Assembly (NCBI RefSeq): GCF_001660485.1
Contig: NZ_CP013979.1
Coordinates: 3,906,001-3,970,000 of the forward strand
Reading direction: 5' to 3'
Length of the DNA stretch: 64,000 nucleotides
DNA from: Agromyces aureus
GTDB taxonomy: Bacteria; Actinomycetota; Actinomycetes; Actinomycetales; Microbacteriaceae
Shown in pieces: positions 1-9,050 of this stretch (position 1 is its first letter; each line of letters opens with the position of its first letter). Position numbers and translations under genes: made by a program. The notes beneath the pieces were generated by a model that worked only from the letters and a program-made list of their open reading frames with translations, was not told the DNA's origin and did no database searches.

Positions 1-978
1 CAGGGCGTCGATCTCGACGTCACCTCGATGCTCGCCGCACGCACCACGATCGACCGCGCCACGAGCACGCTCCGCAAGGCGGAGTCCTCGCTCGCCGATG
101 CGAAGTCGACCCGCGAGGTCGCGCGCTCACTGGCCCGCCGTGCGGACACCACCGCGACGGCCCTCCGCGCCGAGGCCGACGCGGCCGGGCGCGCGTACTT
201 CGCCGCCGCGCAGGGCGACGGCAGCACCGTCTCCTCGCTCGACGCCGTGTTCGGCTCCGGCAAGGACCTCCTCGCGGGCCTCGCCGGCATGGACCGGGTC
301 TCGAAGATCGCGGGCGACGCCAAGTCGCTCGAGAAGATCGCCGCCGCACGAGACGAAGAGGCCGACGAGGCCGAGGCGAATGCCGAAGAAGCCTGGGCTG
401 CGGCCGACGAGACCGGCGTCGACGAGCGCGAAGGCGAGGTGGCCGACGCCGAACTCGTGCTCGCCGACGCGAAGGACTCGCTCGACGGGCTGCAGGCGAT
501 GGCCGCGGCGCAGAGCGTCGCCCTCATCAACACGCTCCCGGCCGACTCCGGCCAGCTGAGCGAGCAGGGCTGGTCGCAGCCGGTCGCCGGTCGCATGACC
601 GACGGCTACGGTCCCCGCCCGAACAAGCCCGTCGCCGGCGTCAACGAGTTCCATCGGGGCACGGATGTCGCGGCATCCTGCAACTCCCCGGTCTACGCCG
701 CGACGGGCGGCGTCGTCGTCGAGGCCAGGGCCAACGGCAGCTACGGCAACTGGATCCTGGTCGATCACGGGGCCGGCGTCGCGACCGGCTACGCGCACCT
801 CGTCAACGGGGGCATCCTCGTGAACGCCGGAGACACCGTGACCGCCGGCCAGCTCATCGGCATGGTCGGCAGCACGGGCGCATCCACCGGGTGCCACCTG
901 CACTTCGAGGTGCGCCTCGACGGCGTGGCGGTCGACGCTCGACCGTTCATGGCGGCGCGCGGCATCCTCGTCGGCTGA
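1..978 (+). CDS. M23-family peptidoglycan metallopeptidase, 5' end outside window
   Basis: Probable secreted LytM-type endopeptidase acting on peptidoglycan cross-links. The frame is open from the first base, so the true start and any signal peptide lie upstream. The first ~180 visible codons are Ala/Glu/Asp-rich with long heptad-like runs, consistent with a coiled-coil region as in other M23 proteins. The peptidase domain occupies roughly codons 195-320. Zinc-site motifs HRGTD (His at codon 218) and HLHFE (His at codon 299) are intact, so it should be catalytically active rather than an LytM activator with lost ligands. It ends 89 bp before hutU on the same strand, with no apparent functional link. 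The family call is sure; the physiological role (division or general wall turnover) is open. Confidence 0.9.
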   Translation, partial: QGVDLDVTSMLAARTTIDRATSTLRKAESSLADAKSTREVARSLARRADTTATALRAEADAAGRAYFAAAQGDGSTVSSLDAVFGSGKDLLAGLAGMDRVSKIAGDAKSLEKIAAARDEEADEAEANAEEAWAAADETGVDEREGEVADAELVLADAKDSLDGLQAMAAAQSVALINTLPADSGQLSEQGWSQPVAGRMTDGYGPRPNKPVAGVNEFHRGTDVAASCNSPVYAATGGVVVEARANGSYGNWILVDHGAGVATGYAHLVNGGILVNAGDTVTAGQLIGMVGSTGASTGCHLHFEVRLDGVAVDARPFMAARGILVG

Positions 979-1067
979 GCCCGGCATCTCCCCCGCGTCT
1001 GGGATCCCGGACGCGCGCGACGCGGCATCCGTTGTCGCCCCCGACCGCGTGCGCGAGCATCGAAGAC

Positions 1068-2774
1068 ATGACCGACGCACCCACCGCCGAGCGCGCCACG
1101 ACGACCGGCCCGCGCACCGTCCGAGCCGCCCGCGGCACCACCCTCTCGGCGAAGAGCTGGCAGACCGAGGCGCCGCTGCGCATGCTCATGAATAATCTCG
1201 ATCCCGAGGTGGCCGAACGCCCCGACGACCTGGTCGTGTACGGCGGCACCGGCAAGGCCGCGCGCAACTGGGAGTCGTTCGACGCGATCGTGCGCACGCT
1301 CGAGGGCCTCGAGGCCGACGAGACGCTGCTGGTGCAGTCCGGCAAGCCGGTCGGCGTGTTCCGCACGCACGAGTGGGCGCCTCGCGTGCTCATCGCCAAC
1401 TCGAACCTCGTGGGCGACTGGGCCACCTGGCCCGAGTTCCGCAAGCTCGAGCAGCAGGGCCTCACCATGTACGGACAGATGACCGCAGGCTCGTGGATCT
1501 ACATCGGCACGCAGGGCATCCTGCAGGGCACCTACGAGACGTTCGGGGCGATCGCCCGCAAGCGGTTCGACGGATCCCTCGCCGGCACGCTGACCCTCAC
1601 CGGCGGCTGCGGCGGCATGGGCGGAGCGCAGCCGCTCGCCGTCACGATGAACGGCGGAGCGGTGCTCGTCGTCGACGTCGACGAGTCGCGCCTGCAGCGT
1701 CGCGTGGAGCACGGATACCTCGACGAGTACACGGCAGACCTCGATGAGGCGATCGCCCGCGTGCTCGCGGCGAAGGCGTCCCGCACGCCGCTCAGCATCG
1801 GCGTCGTCGGCAACGCCGCGACGGTCTTCGGCGACCTGCTCCTCCGCCACCGCTCGGGCGACCTCGTGGTCGACATCGTGACCGACCAGACCAGCGCCCA
1901 CGACCCGCTCGCCTACCTCCCGGTCGGCGTCGAGTTCGGCGACTGGAGCGCCGAGGCCGAGCGCGACCCCGAGGCCTTCACCGATCGCGCGCGCGGCAGC
2001 ATGGCGAAGCAGGTCGCGGCCATGGCCGGGTTCCAGGATGCCGGAGCCGAGGTCTTCGACTACGGCAACTCGATCCGCCGCGAGGCCGAGCTCGGCGGGC
2101 TCGCGCACGATCGCGCGTTCGCGTTCCCGGGATTCGTTCCCGCGTACATCCGCCCGCTCTTCGCCGAGGGCAAGGGCCCGTTCCGCTGGGCGGCCCTCTC
2201 GGGCGATCCGGCCGACATCGCCGCGACCGACCGGGCGATCCTCGAGCTCTTCCCCGACGACGAGCACCTGCGTCGCTGGATCACCCAGGCCGGCGAGAAG
2301 GTGCACTTCGAGGGGCTGCCCGCGCGCATCTGCTGGCTCGGCTACCAGGAGCGACACCTCGCGGGGCTCAAGTTCAACGAGATGGTCGCGTCGGGCGAGC
2401 TGTCGGCGCCCGTCGTGATCGGGCGCGACCACCTCGACTCGGGCAGCGTCGCGAGCCCGTACCGCGAGACCGAGGCCATGGCCGACGGCTCCGATGCGAT
2501 CGCCGACTGGCCGCTGCTGAACGCCCTGCTGAACACCGCCTCGGGCGCCACCTGGGTCTCGATCCACCACGGCGGTGGCGTCGGCATCGGCCGCTCGATC
2601 CACGCCGGACAGGTGATCGTGGCCGACGGCACCGAGCTCGCGGCCGAGAAGATCGCGCGCGTGCTCGTGAACGACCCCGGCACCGGCGTCATGCGCCATG
2701 TCGACGCGGGCTACGAGCGCGCTCGTGAGGTCGCGGCCGAGCGCGGCCTGCGCGTGCCCATGCAGGAGGGCTGA
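1068..2774 (+). CDS. hutU: Urocanate hydratase (urocanase)
   Basis: Converts urocanate to 4-imidazolone-5-propionate, second step of histidine degradation, in the cytosol. The 568-residue length is normal. The N-terminal [19 protein letters not shown] region is characteristic of the family, and the glycine-rich NAD+-binding stretch [11 protein letters not shown] starts near residue 179. The frame stays open upstream of 1068, but MTDAPTAER at 1068 gives the usual N-terminus and the upstream extension is arginine/proline-rich without homology. hutI follows 4 bp after the stop, with its ribosome-binding site inside the end of hutU, so the two are translated as one operon. hutH is not in this window. 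A ureohydrolase that could serve as HutG lies at 21798-22778. Confidence 0.95.
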   Translation: MTDAPTAERATTTGPRTVRAARGTTLSAKSWQTEAPLRMLMNNLDPEVAERPDDLVVYGGTGKAARNWESFDAIVRTLEGLEADETLLVQSGKPVGVFRTHEWAPRVLIANSNLVGDWATWPEFRKLEQQGLTMYGQMTAGSWIYIGTQGILQGTYETFGAIARKRFDGSLAGTLTLTGGCGGMGGAQPLAVTMNGGAVLVVDVDESRLQRRVEHGYLDEYTADLDEAIARVLAAKASRTPLSIGVVGNAATVFGDLLLRHRSGDLVVDIVTDQTSAHDPLAYLPVGVEFGDWSAEAERDPEAFTDRARGSMAKQVAAMAGFQDAGAEVFDYGNSIRREAELGGLAHDRAFAFPGFVPAYIRPLFAEGKGPFRWAALSGDPADIAATDRAILELFPDDEHLRRWITQAGEKVHFEGLPARICWLGYQERHLAGLKFNEMVASGELSAPVVIGRDHLDSGSVASPYRETEAMADGSDAIADWPLLNALLNTASGATWVSIHHGGGVGIGRSIHAGQVIVADGTELAAEKIARVLVNDPGTGVMRHVDAGYERAREVAAERGLRVPMQEG

Positions 2775-2778
2775 GCGG

Positions 2779-4131
2779 ATGTCGCGGGCCACCCTCGTCA
2801 CGCACATCGGCGAACTCGTCACGAACGACCCCGCACCCGGTCGCGAGGGCGGCCCGCTCGGCATCATCCGCGACGCCGCGGTGCTCATCGACGGCGGAGT
2901 CGTGACGTGGGTCGGCAGGGCGGCCGAGGCGTCGAACGCGCATCCATCCGTCGAATTCCGCCCTTCAGGCCTCGTCCGTGGGGCGAACATCGACGGATCA
3001 CTGGATGCCCGTGAGCGAGCGGACGTTGCGGGAACGACGCTCGACGTCGAGGTCGTCGAGGTTGTCGACGTGGGCGGCCGCGCCCTGATCCCGGGTTTCG
3101 TCGACAGCCACACGCACCTCGTGTTCGGCGGCGACCGGGCCGACGAGTTCGCGGCTCGCATGGCCGGTCGGGCGTACGAGGCGGGCGGCATCCGCTCGAC
3201 CGTCGCCGCGACCCGGGCCGCGACCGACGATGAACTGCGCACGCGGCTCGCGACGTTCGTCGCCGAGCTGCACGCGCAGGGCACGACGACGTTCGAGATC
3301 AAGTCGGGCTACGGCCTGAGCGTGGTCGACGAGGAGCGCCTCGTTCGCCTCGCCCGGGAGGTCACCGACGAGGTGACGTTCCTCGGCGCGCACGTCGTGC
3401 CGTTCGAGTTCCGCGAGGATCCGCGGTTCACCGCACCCGACGGAGCCGGCACCCCCGAAGCCGCCGCCCGAGCGGCCGACGCGTACGTCGACCTCGTGGT
3501 CGGCGAGATGCTCGACGCCTGCGCTCCGCATGCGCGCTGGGTCGACGCGTTCTGCGAGCGCGGCGCCTTCACGCCCGAGCAGTCCCGGCGCGTGCTCGAG
3601 GCGGGCGCGGCGGCCGGGCTTGGCATCCGCGTGCACGGCAACCAGTTGGGCCACGGCGGCGGGGTCCGTCTCGCAGTCGAGCTCGGCGCGGCATCCGTCG
3701 ACCACTGCACCTACCTCGACGAGGCGGATGTCGCGGCGCTCGCGGCATCCGGCACCGTGGCGACGCTACTGCCGGGCGTCGAGTTCTCGACGCGCCAGCC
3801 GTACCCCGACGCGCGCCGCCTCATCGACGCGGGCGTCTCCGTCGCGCTCGCGAGCGACTGCAACCCCGGATCGAGCTTCACGAGCTCGCTGCCGTTCTGC
3901 ATCGCCGTCGCCGTGCGCGACATGGGCCTGACGCCCGCCGAGGCACTCTGGGCGTCGACCGCGGGTGGCGCGCTGGCCCTACGTCGAACGGATGTCGGTG
4001 CTCTTCGCCCGGGTGCCCGCGCCGACCTCGTCGAGCTCGACGCGCCGAGCCACGTGCACCTCGCCTATCGGCCGGGCGTGCCGCTCGTGCGGCGGGTCTG
4101 GGCGGCGGGCGAGCTCGTCGCCGGCGCCTGA
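2779..4131 (+). CDS. hutI: Imidazolonepropionase
   Basis: Metal-dependent amidohydrolase that opens 4-imidazolone-5-propionate to N-formimino-L-glutamate, third step of histidine degradation. It has 450 residues, slightly longer than the usual ~400-420. An N-terminal insertion of about 30 residues follows the first strand. Metal ligands are visible as D109-S-H111-T-H113, the [10 protein letters not shown] segment starting at H286, and D360 in SDCNPGSS. The start is ATG 2779, preceded by AGGAGGG at 2763-2769 inside the hutU coding end; the frame extends upstream but only over hutU sequence. Operon with hutU is near certain from the 4-bp spacing. Confidence 0.95.
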   Translation: MSRATLVTHIGELVTNDPAPGREGGPLGIIRDAAVLIDGGVVTWVGRAAEASNAHPSVEFRPSGLVRGANIDGSLDARERADVAGTTLDVEVVEVVDVGGRALIPGFVDSHTHLVFGGDRADEFAARMAGRAYEAGGIRSTVAATRAATDDELRTRLATFVAELHAQGTTTFEIKSGYGLSVVDEERLVRLAREVTDEVTFLGAHVVPFEFREDPRFTAPDGAGTPEAAARAADAYVDLVVGEMLDACAPHARWVDAFCERGAFTPEQSRRVLEAGAAAGLGIRVHGNQLGHGGGVRLAVELGAASVDHCTYLDEADVAALAASGTVATLLPGVEFSTRQPYPDARRLIDAGVSVALASDCNPGSSFTSSLPFCIAVAVRDMGLTPAEALWASTAGGALALRRTDVGALRPGARADLVELDAPSHVHLAYRPGVPLVRRVWAAGELVAGA

Positions 4132-4135
4132 CGCC

Positions 4136-4154
4136 GGCGCCTGACGCAGGCGCC
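4136..4154. terminator. GC-rich hairpin between convergent genes
   Basis: Perfect 7-bp arms GGCGCCT/AGGCGCC around a 5-nt loop lie between the convergent ends of hutI and the 4167-4424 gene. There is no U-run, so termination is only suggested by position. A related GCCGGCGCC repeat just upstream could form an alternative fold. Confidence 0.35.
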
Positions 4155-4166
4155 GAAGCGCGCGCG

Positions 4167-4424
4167 TCAGCCCCGACGAACCTCGATCGCGCTCACGCCG
4201 CTGAACCCGAGCCAGGCGCGGTCGCCCGATTCGACGAGGGTCGCGAGCACGTGATCGCACGAGTTGCAGCGCACGACCGTGCCTGCGGGGCTCGTGAAGA
4301 CGATGGCCCGCGCGAACTCGTCGACCGCGCCGCAGCCGTTGCACCTGGCGATCGCCGTGGTCACGTCGAACGAGAAGAATTCGGCGAGCGCTCCGGCGAG
4401 CGCGTTGCCGTCGAGATGCTGCAT
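4167..4424 (-). CDS. DUF6510-type small zinc-ribbon-like protein
   Basis: An 85-residue protein with two CxxC pairs (CNGC and, about 25 residues later, CNSC) that would make a four-cysteine zinc ribbon or rubredoxin-like site. I recognise it as the small DUF6510-type protein found beside this kind of oxidoreductase pair in actinobacteria; its activity is unknown. The start ATG at 4424 shares one base with the stop of the flavin reductase gene (TGATG), so translation is coupled and the protein is third in a three-gene operon. It could be an assembly factor or small electron carrier for the molybdoenzyme at 5278-5868. That is inference from context and cysteines only. Confidence 0.75.
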   Translation of the reverse strand: MQHLDGNALAGALAEFFSFDVTTAIARCNGCGAVDEFARAIVFTSPAGTVVRCNSCDHVLATLVESGDRAWLGFSGVSAIEVRRG

Positions 4425-5281
4425 CAGGTGCCTCCGAAGCGTTCGGTGCGAATGGCCCGGGCGTCGTGCCCGAGTTCGATGAGCCACGAGGCGACGCGTT
4501 CGACGAATCCGGTCGAGCCACACACGTAGACGAGCGGGGTCTCGGATGCCGGGAGCACCGCCTCGGCGAGGGCCTCCCTCGTGATGCGGGCGGGCGCCGT
4601 CGGCCAGCCCGCGGGCGCCTCGCGCGTGTAGACGAGGTCGAGCCTGAACGGGGCGGATGCCGCGACCAGGCGTTCGAACTCGGGCGCGAAGAACACGTCG
4701 GCCGGCGTGCGCACGGAGTACAGCAGGCGGAAGGGCGTGGCGTCGTCGGCGTCGGCATGTGCCTGCGCCATGGCGACGAACGGCACGACGCCGGAGCCGC
4801 CGGCGATGAGCTGCACGGGTCGCGTCGCCTCGGCGACGGGCCGCGCCGCGACATCCGCCCCACCGGTCGGCCCGCCCGCGACATCCGCCCCACCAGTGAC
4901 CTCCGCCCCACCGCTGACCGCCGCCGCGGCGGGCTGCCACACGAAGAACGCGCCGAGCGGCCCGTGCACCTCGAAGCGGTCGCCGGCGCGCGCGACGTCG
5001 ACGAGGAACGGCGACACCTCGCCGTCGGGCACCCGGTCGACCGCGAGCACGACGCGCGTCGTGTCACCGGTCGCCGGGCCGGCCGACGCGATCGAGTACG
5101 AGCGGGTCGCCGTGTACCCGTCGGGGGCGGTGAGCCGCACATCGAGGTGCTGCCCCGCGGCGTTGCCCGGCCAGCCCTCGACGTCGAGCTCGAGTCGCGC
5201 GGCGGTCGTGGTCTCTGGCGTGTTCGCGACGACCGTCGCCGGGTGCCATCCCGACCGCGGAACGCTGGGGCGCCCGATCAC
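4424..5281 (-). CDS. FAD-binding oxidoreductase (ferredoxin-reductase type)
   Basis: A 285-residue NAD(P)H-dependent flavin reductase of the ferredoxin-NADP+ reductase fold. The N-terminal half has the FAD motif RSYSIAS. The C-terminal half has the nucleotide-binding stretch GGSGVVPFVAM and a terminal YVCGSTGFVE. No [2Fe-2S] domain is present, so electrons must pass directly or through a partner. The GTG start at 5281 overlaps the stop of the upstream molybdoenzyme gene by 4 nt (GTGA), strong evidence that the two proteins form one system. A Gly/Ala/Asp-rich loop between the two lobes is encoded by three near-copies of a 'gacatccgccccacc' word (about 4850-4915), apparently a local expansion. 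The likely role is to supply electrons to, or accept them from, the sulfite-oxidase-like protein. Confidence 0.88.
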   Translation of the reverse strand: MIGRPSVPRSGWHPATVVANTPETTTAARLELDVEGWPGNAAGQHLDVRLTAPDGYTATRSYSIASAGPATGDTTRVVLAVDRVPDGEVSPFLVDVARAGDRFEVHGPLGAFFVWQPAAAAVSGGAEVTGGADVAGGPTGGADVAARPVAEATRPVQLIAGGSGVVPFVAMAQAHADADDATPFRLLYSVRTPADVFFAPEFERLVAASAPFRLDLVYTREAPAGWPTAPARITREALAEAVLPASETPLVYVCGSTGFVERVASWLIELGHDARAIRTERFGGT

Positions 5282-5868
5282 CAGTACCGCTCCTCCTGCC
5301 ACGGGTCGCCGTGGATGTGGTAGCCGTTCTGCTCCCAGAATCCGGGGTCGTCGCGCGGCATCATGACGAGCGAGCGCACCCACTTCGCGCTCTTCCAGAA
5401 GTACAGGTGCGGCACGATGAGTCGGGCCGGGCCGCCGTGCTCGGGGTCGAGCGGTTCGCCGTCGAACTCGGTGACCACCCAGGCCTGCCCGTTGAGCAGT
5501 TCGTCGAGCGGCACATTGGTCGTGTACCCGCCGTAGCTGTGCGCCATGACGAAGTCGAACTGCGACTCGACGTTCTCGAAGAGCGTGTCGAGCGAGACGC
5601 CGCGCCAGCTCGTGCCGAGCTTCGACCAGTGCGTCACGCAGTGGATGTCGGTACTCACGTCTTCGTGCGGCAGGGCGTTGAACTCGTCCCACGACCACCG
5701 ATGGGTCGCACCCTCGGTGACGATGCGCAGCTCCCACTCGGCGGTGTCGACCTCGGGGGTCGGCCCGGCCGAGAGCACCGGGAAGTCGTGCACGAGCGTC
5801 TGCCCTGGCGGCAGCCGATCGTCGCGCTCGCGCGACCTGCCGCCGAATCCTCGTGTGATGAACGACAT
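5278..5868 (-). CDS. Sulfite-oxidase-like molybdopterin-dependent oxidoreductase
   Basis: A 196-residue protein of the sulfite oxidase/YedY molybdopterin fold. The Mo-ligating cysteine is C77 in DIHCVTHWSK, followed by LGTSWRGV, which is diagnostic of the family. It lacks a Tat signal and the dimerisation domain of true sulfite oxidases, so it is a short cytoplasmic-type member whose substrate I cannot name. Start ATG 5868 has GGAGG 8 nt upstream; the longer frame to 5949 lacks a site. It is first in an operon with the flavin reductase and the DUF6510-type protein, and divergent from moeA 121 bp away, which fits its need for molybdenum cofactor. Confidence 0.9.
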   Translation of the reverse strand: MSFITRGFGGRSRERDDRLPPGQTLVHDFPVLSAGPTPEVDTAEWELRIVTEGATHRWSWDEFNALPHEDVSTDIHCVTHWSKLGTSWRGVSLDTLFENVESQFDFVMAHSYGGYTTNVPLDELLNGQAWVVTEFDGEPLDPEHGGPARLIVPHLYFWKSAKWVRSLVMMPRDDPGFWEQNGYHIHGDPWQEERYW

Positions 5869-5977
5869 CCGCACTTCCTCCCGCTCGACTGCGACTGGTG
5901 CTGCTCGGTTCCCCCGCCCGACGATACCCACGTGACGCGCGCCTGTCACCGGTCATCGCACGACCCGGGGTCGGCGA

Positions 5978-5983
5978 TACCGT
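5978..5983 (+). promoter_or_regulatory. Putative -10 element of leaderless moeA
   Basis: TACCGT ends 6 nt before the moeA ATG, so transcription would start at or next to the start codon. No ribosome-binding site is present. The same geometry recurs at several other genes in the window. Confidence 0.45.
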
Positions 5984-5989
5984 AGACGC

Positions 5990-7297
5990 ATGGCGAGCAC
6001 GCGGGCCGCGTTCCACGAGACGGCCACCCTGATCCCGGTCGCGCAGCACCTCGAGCGGGTGCTGGCCGAGGTCCGAGCCGACGCCGGCGTGCGGGTCGAC
6101 CGGGTCGAGTCCGTGCGACTCGCGGATGCCGCGGGGCGGGTGCTCGCGACCTCCGTCGCGGCCGTGGTCCCCTCGCCGCCCTTCGACAACTCGGCCATGG
6201 ACGGCTTCGCCGTGCGGTGGGCGGATGCCGCGTCCGCGACGCCCGAGGCTCCGGTCGCGCTGCGCGTGGTCGCCGACCACGCGGCCGGTTCGGCGGATGC
6301 GCACCACGCGCGGCCGCTCGGCCCCGGCGAGGCCGCGCGCATCATGACCGGAGCGCCGGTGCCCGCCGGCGCCGACACCGTGGTGCCGGTCGAGCGCACC
6401 GACGGCGGCCAGCCGACGAGCGCGACTCCCGTCGTGCAGGTGTTCAGCATGCCCGATCGCGGACGGCACATCCGGCGTGCGGGTGAAGACCTGCGAGTCG
6501 GCGACCTGCTCCTCGAGGCGGGAAGGCTCCTCGGCCCGCGCCAGGTGGCGGCCGCGGCCACCGCCGGCCACGGCACGCTCGAGGTCGTGCGCAGGCCCCG
6601 CGTCTCGGTCGTCGCGACGGGCAGCGAGCTCACCGAACCCGGCGAGGCGCTGCATCCCGGCCGCATCCCCGACTCGAACTCGCTGCTGCTCGCCTCGCTC
6701 GTGCGCGAGACCGGATGCGAGGTGGTCGAGGTCGTGCGCATGCCCGACGACGAGTCGCTGCTGCTCGCCTGGCTCGACGAACGCGAGCCTGCCGACGCCG
6801 TCGTGTTCACCGGGGGTGTGAGCGTCGGCGCCTACGACGTCGTGCGACGTGTGCTCGCGGACCTCGGCACGGTCGACTTCGTGCGGGTGGCCATGCAGCC
6901 CGGATCCCCGCAGGCCTTCGGCCGCCTCGCCGACGGCACGCCCGTGTTCGGCCTGCCCGGCAACCCCGTCGCGGTCGCCGTCTCGTTCGAGGTGTTCGTG
7001 CGCCCCGCGCTGCTCGCACTGCAGGGTCGGAGCGACGTTCAGCGGCGCCGGCTGCGCGCGACCGTCGAGACCGGCTGGGACTCGCCGGCCGGGCGACTGC
7101 AGGTGATGCCCGTCGCGTTCGTCGAGCCGGGCGAGGGCGCCGGCGTGGACGGCGACGCCGTGCGGCCCGCGACGCGCGGCGGCACGGGCTCGCACCTCTC
7201 CGGGGGCCTCGCCGCGGCATCCGGATTCGCGATCGTGCCCGAGCATGTCTCGCGCGTCGAGGCGGGCGACGTCGTCGAGGTCCTGGTGACCCCGTGA
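5990..7297 (+). CDS. moeA: Molybdopterin molybdotransferase, copy 1
   Basis: Inserts molybdate into adenylylated molybdopterin, the last common step of molybdenum cofactor synthesis. At 435 residues it is slightly longer than usual because of an N-terminal extension. Family signatures are PPFDNSAMDGFAVR, the GPGEAARIMTGAPVP stretch, ATGSEL, FTGGVSVGAYD and FGLPGNPVA. The ATG at 5990 is the first in frame and sits 6 nt after a TACCGT box. The stop overlaps a possible GTG start of mobA (GTGA), so moeA, mobA and the DUF6457 gene form an operon. A second, distinct moeA lies at 16981-18213, which suggests specialised roles or redundancy. Confidence 0.95.
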   Translation: MASTRAAFHETATLIPVAQHLERVLAEVRADAGVRVDRVESVRLADAAGRVLATSVAAVVPSPPFDNSAMDGFAVRWADAASATPEAPVALRVVADHAAGSADAHHARPLGPGEAARIMTGAPVPAGADTVVPVERTDGGQPTSATPVVQVFSMPDRGRHIRRAGEDLRVGDLLLEAGRLLGPRQVAAAATAGHGTLEVVRRPRVSVVATGSELTEPGEALHPGRIPDSNSLLLASLVRETGCEVVEVVRMPDDESLLLAWLDEREPADAVVFTGGVSVGAYDVVRRVLADLGTVDFVRVAMQPGSPQAFGRLADGTPVFGLPGNPVAVAVSFEVFVRPALLALQGRSDVQRRRLRATVETGWDSPAGRLQVMPVAFVEPGEGAGVDGDAVRPATRGGTGSHLSGGLAAASGFAIVPEHVSRVEAGDVVEVLVTP

Positions 7298-7329
7298 TCG
7301 ACCACGGGGCCGGGCGCGACGATCGGGCG

Positions 7330-8028
7330 ATGACGGATGCCGCGACGCGCCCCCTCGACGCCGTGCTCCTCGCCGGCGGGCGGGCGACCAGGCTCGACGG
7401 CGCGAGCAAGCCAGAGCAGACCGTCGGCGAGCGCACGCTCCTCGACCTCGCGATCGACGCGGCTCGTCGCGCGGGCGCCCGGAGCATCGTCGTGGTCGGC
7501 CCCTCGTCGCTGCACGCCCCCGGATGCCTCGTCGTGCGCGAGGATCCCCCCTTCGGCGGTCCCGTCGCCGCGATCGCCGCCGGACTCGCGGTGCTCGCCG
7601 CCCCCCGCCGGTCGAGGAGCGAAGCGTCTCGAGACCAGCGGACCCCGCACGACCCCGACGCCGACGCCGACGTGCTCGTGCTCGCCTGCGACCTCCCGCA
7701 GGCCACCGCCGCGGTCGAGCGCCTGCTCGACGGACGCGGCCAGCACGACACCGCCGACGGTGTCTGCCTCGTCGACGCCGACGGCCGCACCCAGTGGCTC
7801 ACGGCGATCTACGCCCGGGCCGCCCTCGACCGGGCCTTCGCCGTGCTCGACCGCGGCCCCGACGGAGCCGCCATGCGCCATCTGTTCGACGGGCTCGACC
7901 GCACCGAGATCGCCGACGACGGCACCGCCGAAGACGTCGACACGTGGGCGGACCTCGACCGCGCTCGTGAGCGCGCCGACATCCGCTCGTCCGAATCCCT
8001 TCGAACCGACCCGAGGAGCACCCCATGA
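7330..8028 (+). CDS. mobA: Molybdenum cofactor guanylyltransferase
   Basis: Adds GMP to molybdopterin to make the guanine-dinucleotide cofactor used by DMSO-reductase-type enzymes such as the FdhF-like protein at 24979. The nucleotidyltransferase motif LLAGGRATRLDGASKPE is at the N-terminus; the length is 232 residues. ATG 7330 is chosen, but GTG 7294, overlapping the moeA stop, is in frame and would add 12 residues. A 12-residue stretch RRSRSEASRDQR (7606-7640) is not expected in this family and is encoded by a copy of the 35-bp dispersed repeat, so the repeat has become part of the protein. Its reading frame is preserved. Confidence 0.9.
   Translation: MTDAATRPLDAVLLAGGRATRLDGASKPEQTVGERTLLDLAIDAARRAGARSIVVVGPSSLHAPGCLVVREDPPFGGPVAAIAAGLAVLAAPRRSRSEASRDQRTPHDPDADADVLVLACDLPQATAAVERLLDGRGQHDTADGVCLVDADGRTQWLTAIYARAALDRAFAVLDRGPDGAAMRHLFDGLDRTEIADDGTAEDVDTWADLDRARERADIRSSESLRTDPRSTP
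7606..7640. repeat. 35-bp dispersed hairpin repeat, copy inside mobA
   Basis: Full copy of the repeat that begins CGCCGGTCGAGGAGCG and ends TCTCGAGACCAGCG. The ends are partly complementary (GGTC/GACC with inner GAG/CTC), giving a REP-like hairpin. Here it lies within coding sequence. Confidence 0.85.
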
Positions 8029-8309
8029 CGCCCGACGCGCCCGACCCGAACCCGAACCGCAACCCCAACCCGCCCGCCCCCGCAGACCTCGACGCGTGGG
8101 TGGCCGAGATCGCCGCCGAACTCGGACTCGACCCGGCGGATGTGCCCGTCGGCGACATCCTCGACCTCACGCGCAGGGTCGCCCACGGCGTGGCCCGCCC
8201 CGCGGGCCCCGTGACGGCGTTCATGGTCGGCCTCGCAGTCGGTCGCGGCACGGCGACCGGCACCGCGAGCGAGGTCGCCGATCGCATCGGAACGCGCGCC
8301 AACGGCTGA
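8025..8309 (+). CDS. DUF6457 domain protein
   Basis: A 94-residue acidic helical protein with a Pro/Asn-rich N-terminus, then DLDAWVAEIAAELGL and a core LDLTRRVAHGVARPAGP. I recognise it as the DUF6457 type, often found next to or fused to MobA in actinobacteria; its function is not established. Its ATG overlaps the mobA stop (ATGA) and has GAGGAG at 8013-8018, so it is co-translated with mobA. A role in guanylyltransfer or cofactor handover is inferred from context only. Confidence 0.8.
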   Translation: MTPDAPDPNPNRNPNPPAPADLDAWVAEIAAELGLDPADVPVGDILDLTRRVAHGVARPAGPVTAFMVGLAVGRGTATGTASEVADRIGTRANG

Positions 8310-8328
8310 GCCCGACCCCCGACCCCCG

Positions 8329-8365
8329 CGACCGAGCGCAGGGGCCGAGCCCTCGCGTTCGGTCG
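8329..8365. terminator. Imperfect hairpin between convergent genes
   Basis: CGACCGA and TCGGTCG arms with a mismatched inner stem lie between the end of the DUF6457 gene and the end of the narK remnant. No U-run is present; a terminator role is plausible from position. Confidence 0.35.
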
Positions 8366-8368
8366 GGC

Positions 8369-8850
8369 TCAGACCTTCGCGCCCGGTCGCGCGTCCCTCA
8401 GCATGCCGGCCACGACCAGCGCGGCCGCACCGACGATCACGAGCAGCCAGAGGCCGAGCGCGTAGGAGTTCGTCTCGGCGTTGCAGGTCGCGCCCATGAC
8501 GAGCGGCGGGAAGTCGCCGCCGAGGCCGCCCGCCGCCGCCACGACGCCGGTGACCGCGCCGACCTTGTCCTTCGGGGTCGATGGGCCGATCCAGGCGAAC
8601 ACGGCGCCCATGCCGAGGCCCATCGCGGCCGCCATGAGGATGAACGTGACGCCCGTGAGGATGCCCTCGGGCGGTTGCTGCCCCACGATGTACGCGAGCG
8701 AGACGATGCCCGCGAGCGAGATCAGCGAGATGACCTTCGGCCCCACGCGGTCCGAGAAACGCGCCGCCGATCGGCCTGGTGACCACCGCGGCGACCGCGA
8801 ATAGCGCCGTGCGGGTGCCTGCACCCACGGGGTCGACGTCGTCGAGACCA
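8369..8850 (-). pseudogene. NarK-type nitrate/nitrite transporter, 3' remnant with frameshift
   Basis: The C-terminal part of a major-facilitator nitrate/nitrite transporter remains: transmembrane segments around LISLAGIVSLAYIVG, FILMAAAMGLGMGAVFAWIG, VTGVVAAAGGLGGDFPPLVMG and ALGLWLLVIVGAAALVVAGML. The upstream piece GTRTALFAVAAVVTRPIGG continues in another frame, so about one extra base sits near 8757-8765. Recognisable homology stops near 8850, so the N-terminal half is missing, and no start or ribosome-binding site exists. It is a decayed gene. Its position in a molybdenum cluster suggests that nitrate uptake and reduction once belonged here and were lost. Confidence 0.8.
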
Positions 8851-8972
8851 GCCCCGCACCCAGCACCCCGTCGCCTCCTCCACAGGGCGAGCTTTCGCCC
8901 GCCACCCTCAGCCGCGTTCGGCACGCGAGTCGCGTGCATGGCCGGCGCGGCAGTATGCACTCGAGAACACCC

Positions 8973-9002
8973 GGCACTCCGGCACTCCGGCACTCCGGCA
9001 CC
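8973..9002. repeat. 8-bp tandem repeat GGCACTCC
   Basis: Three exact copies of GGCACTCC (8973-8996) plus a partial fourth (GGCACC) lie just 5' of the gene at 9051. The stretch 8850-9050 otherwise holds no gene and looks like a deletion scar next to the narK remnant. Confidence 0.85.
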
Positions 9003-9050
9003 GTGTTCCAGAGCGAAACCCCCGCCTGCTCGAGAGGAGCCGACCCGGCG

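Noticed and set aside
789..3302. 837-residue open frame on the minus strand over hutU/hutI
   Set aside because: High GC keeps the antisense frame open; the sequence is low-complexity Arg/Asp/His and hutU and hutI on the plus strand match known families throughout.
4424..7246. Single 940-residue minus-strand protein spanning moeA and the flavin reductase
   Set aside because: Only its last 285 residues match a family; the rest is antisense to moeA and to the molybdoenzyme gene's other frame.
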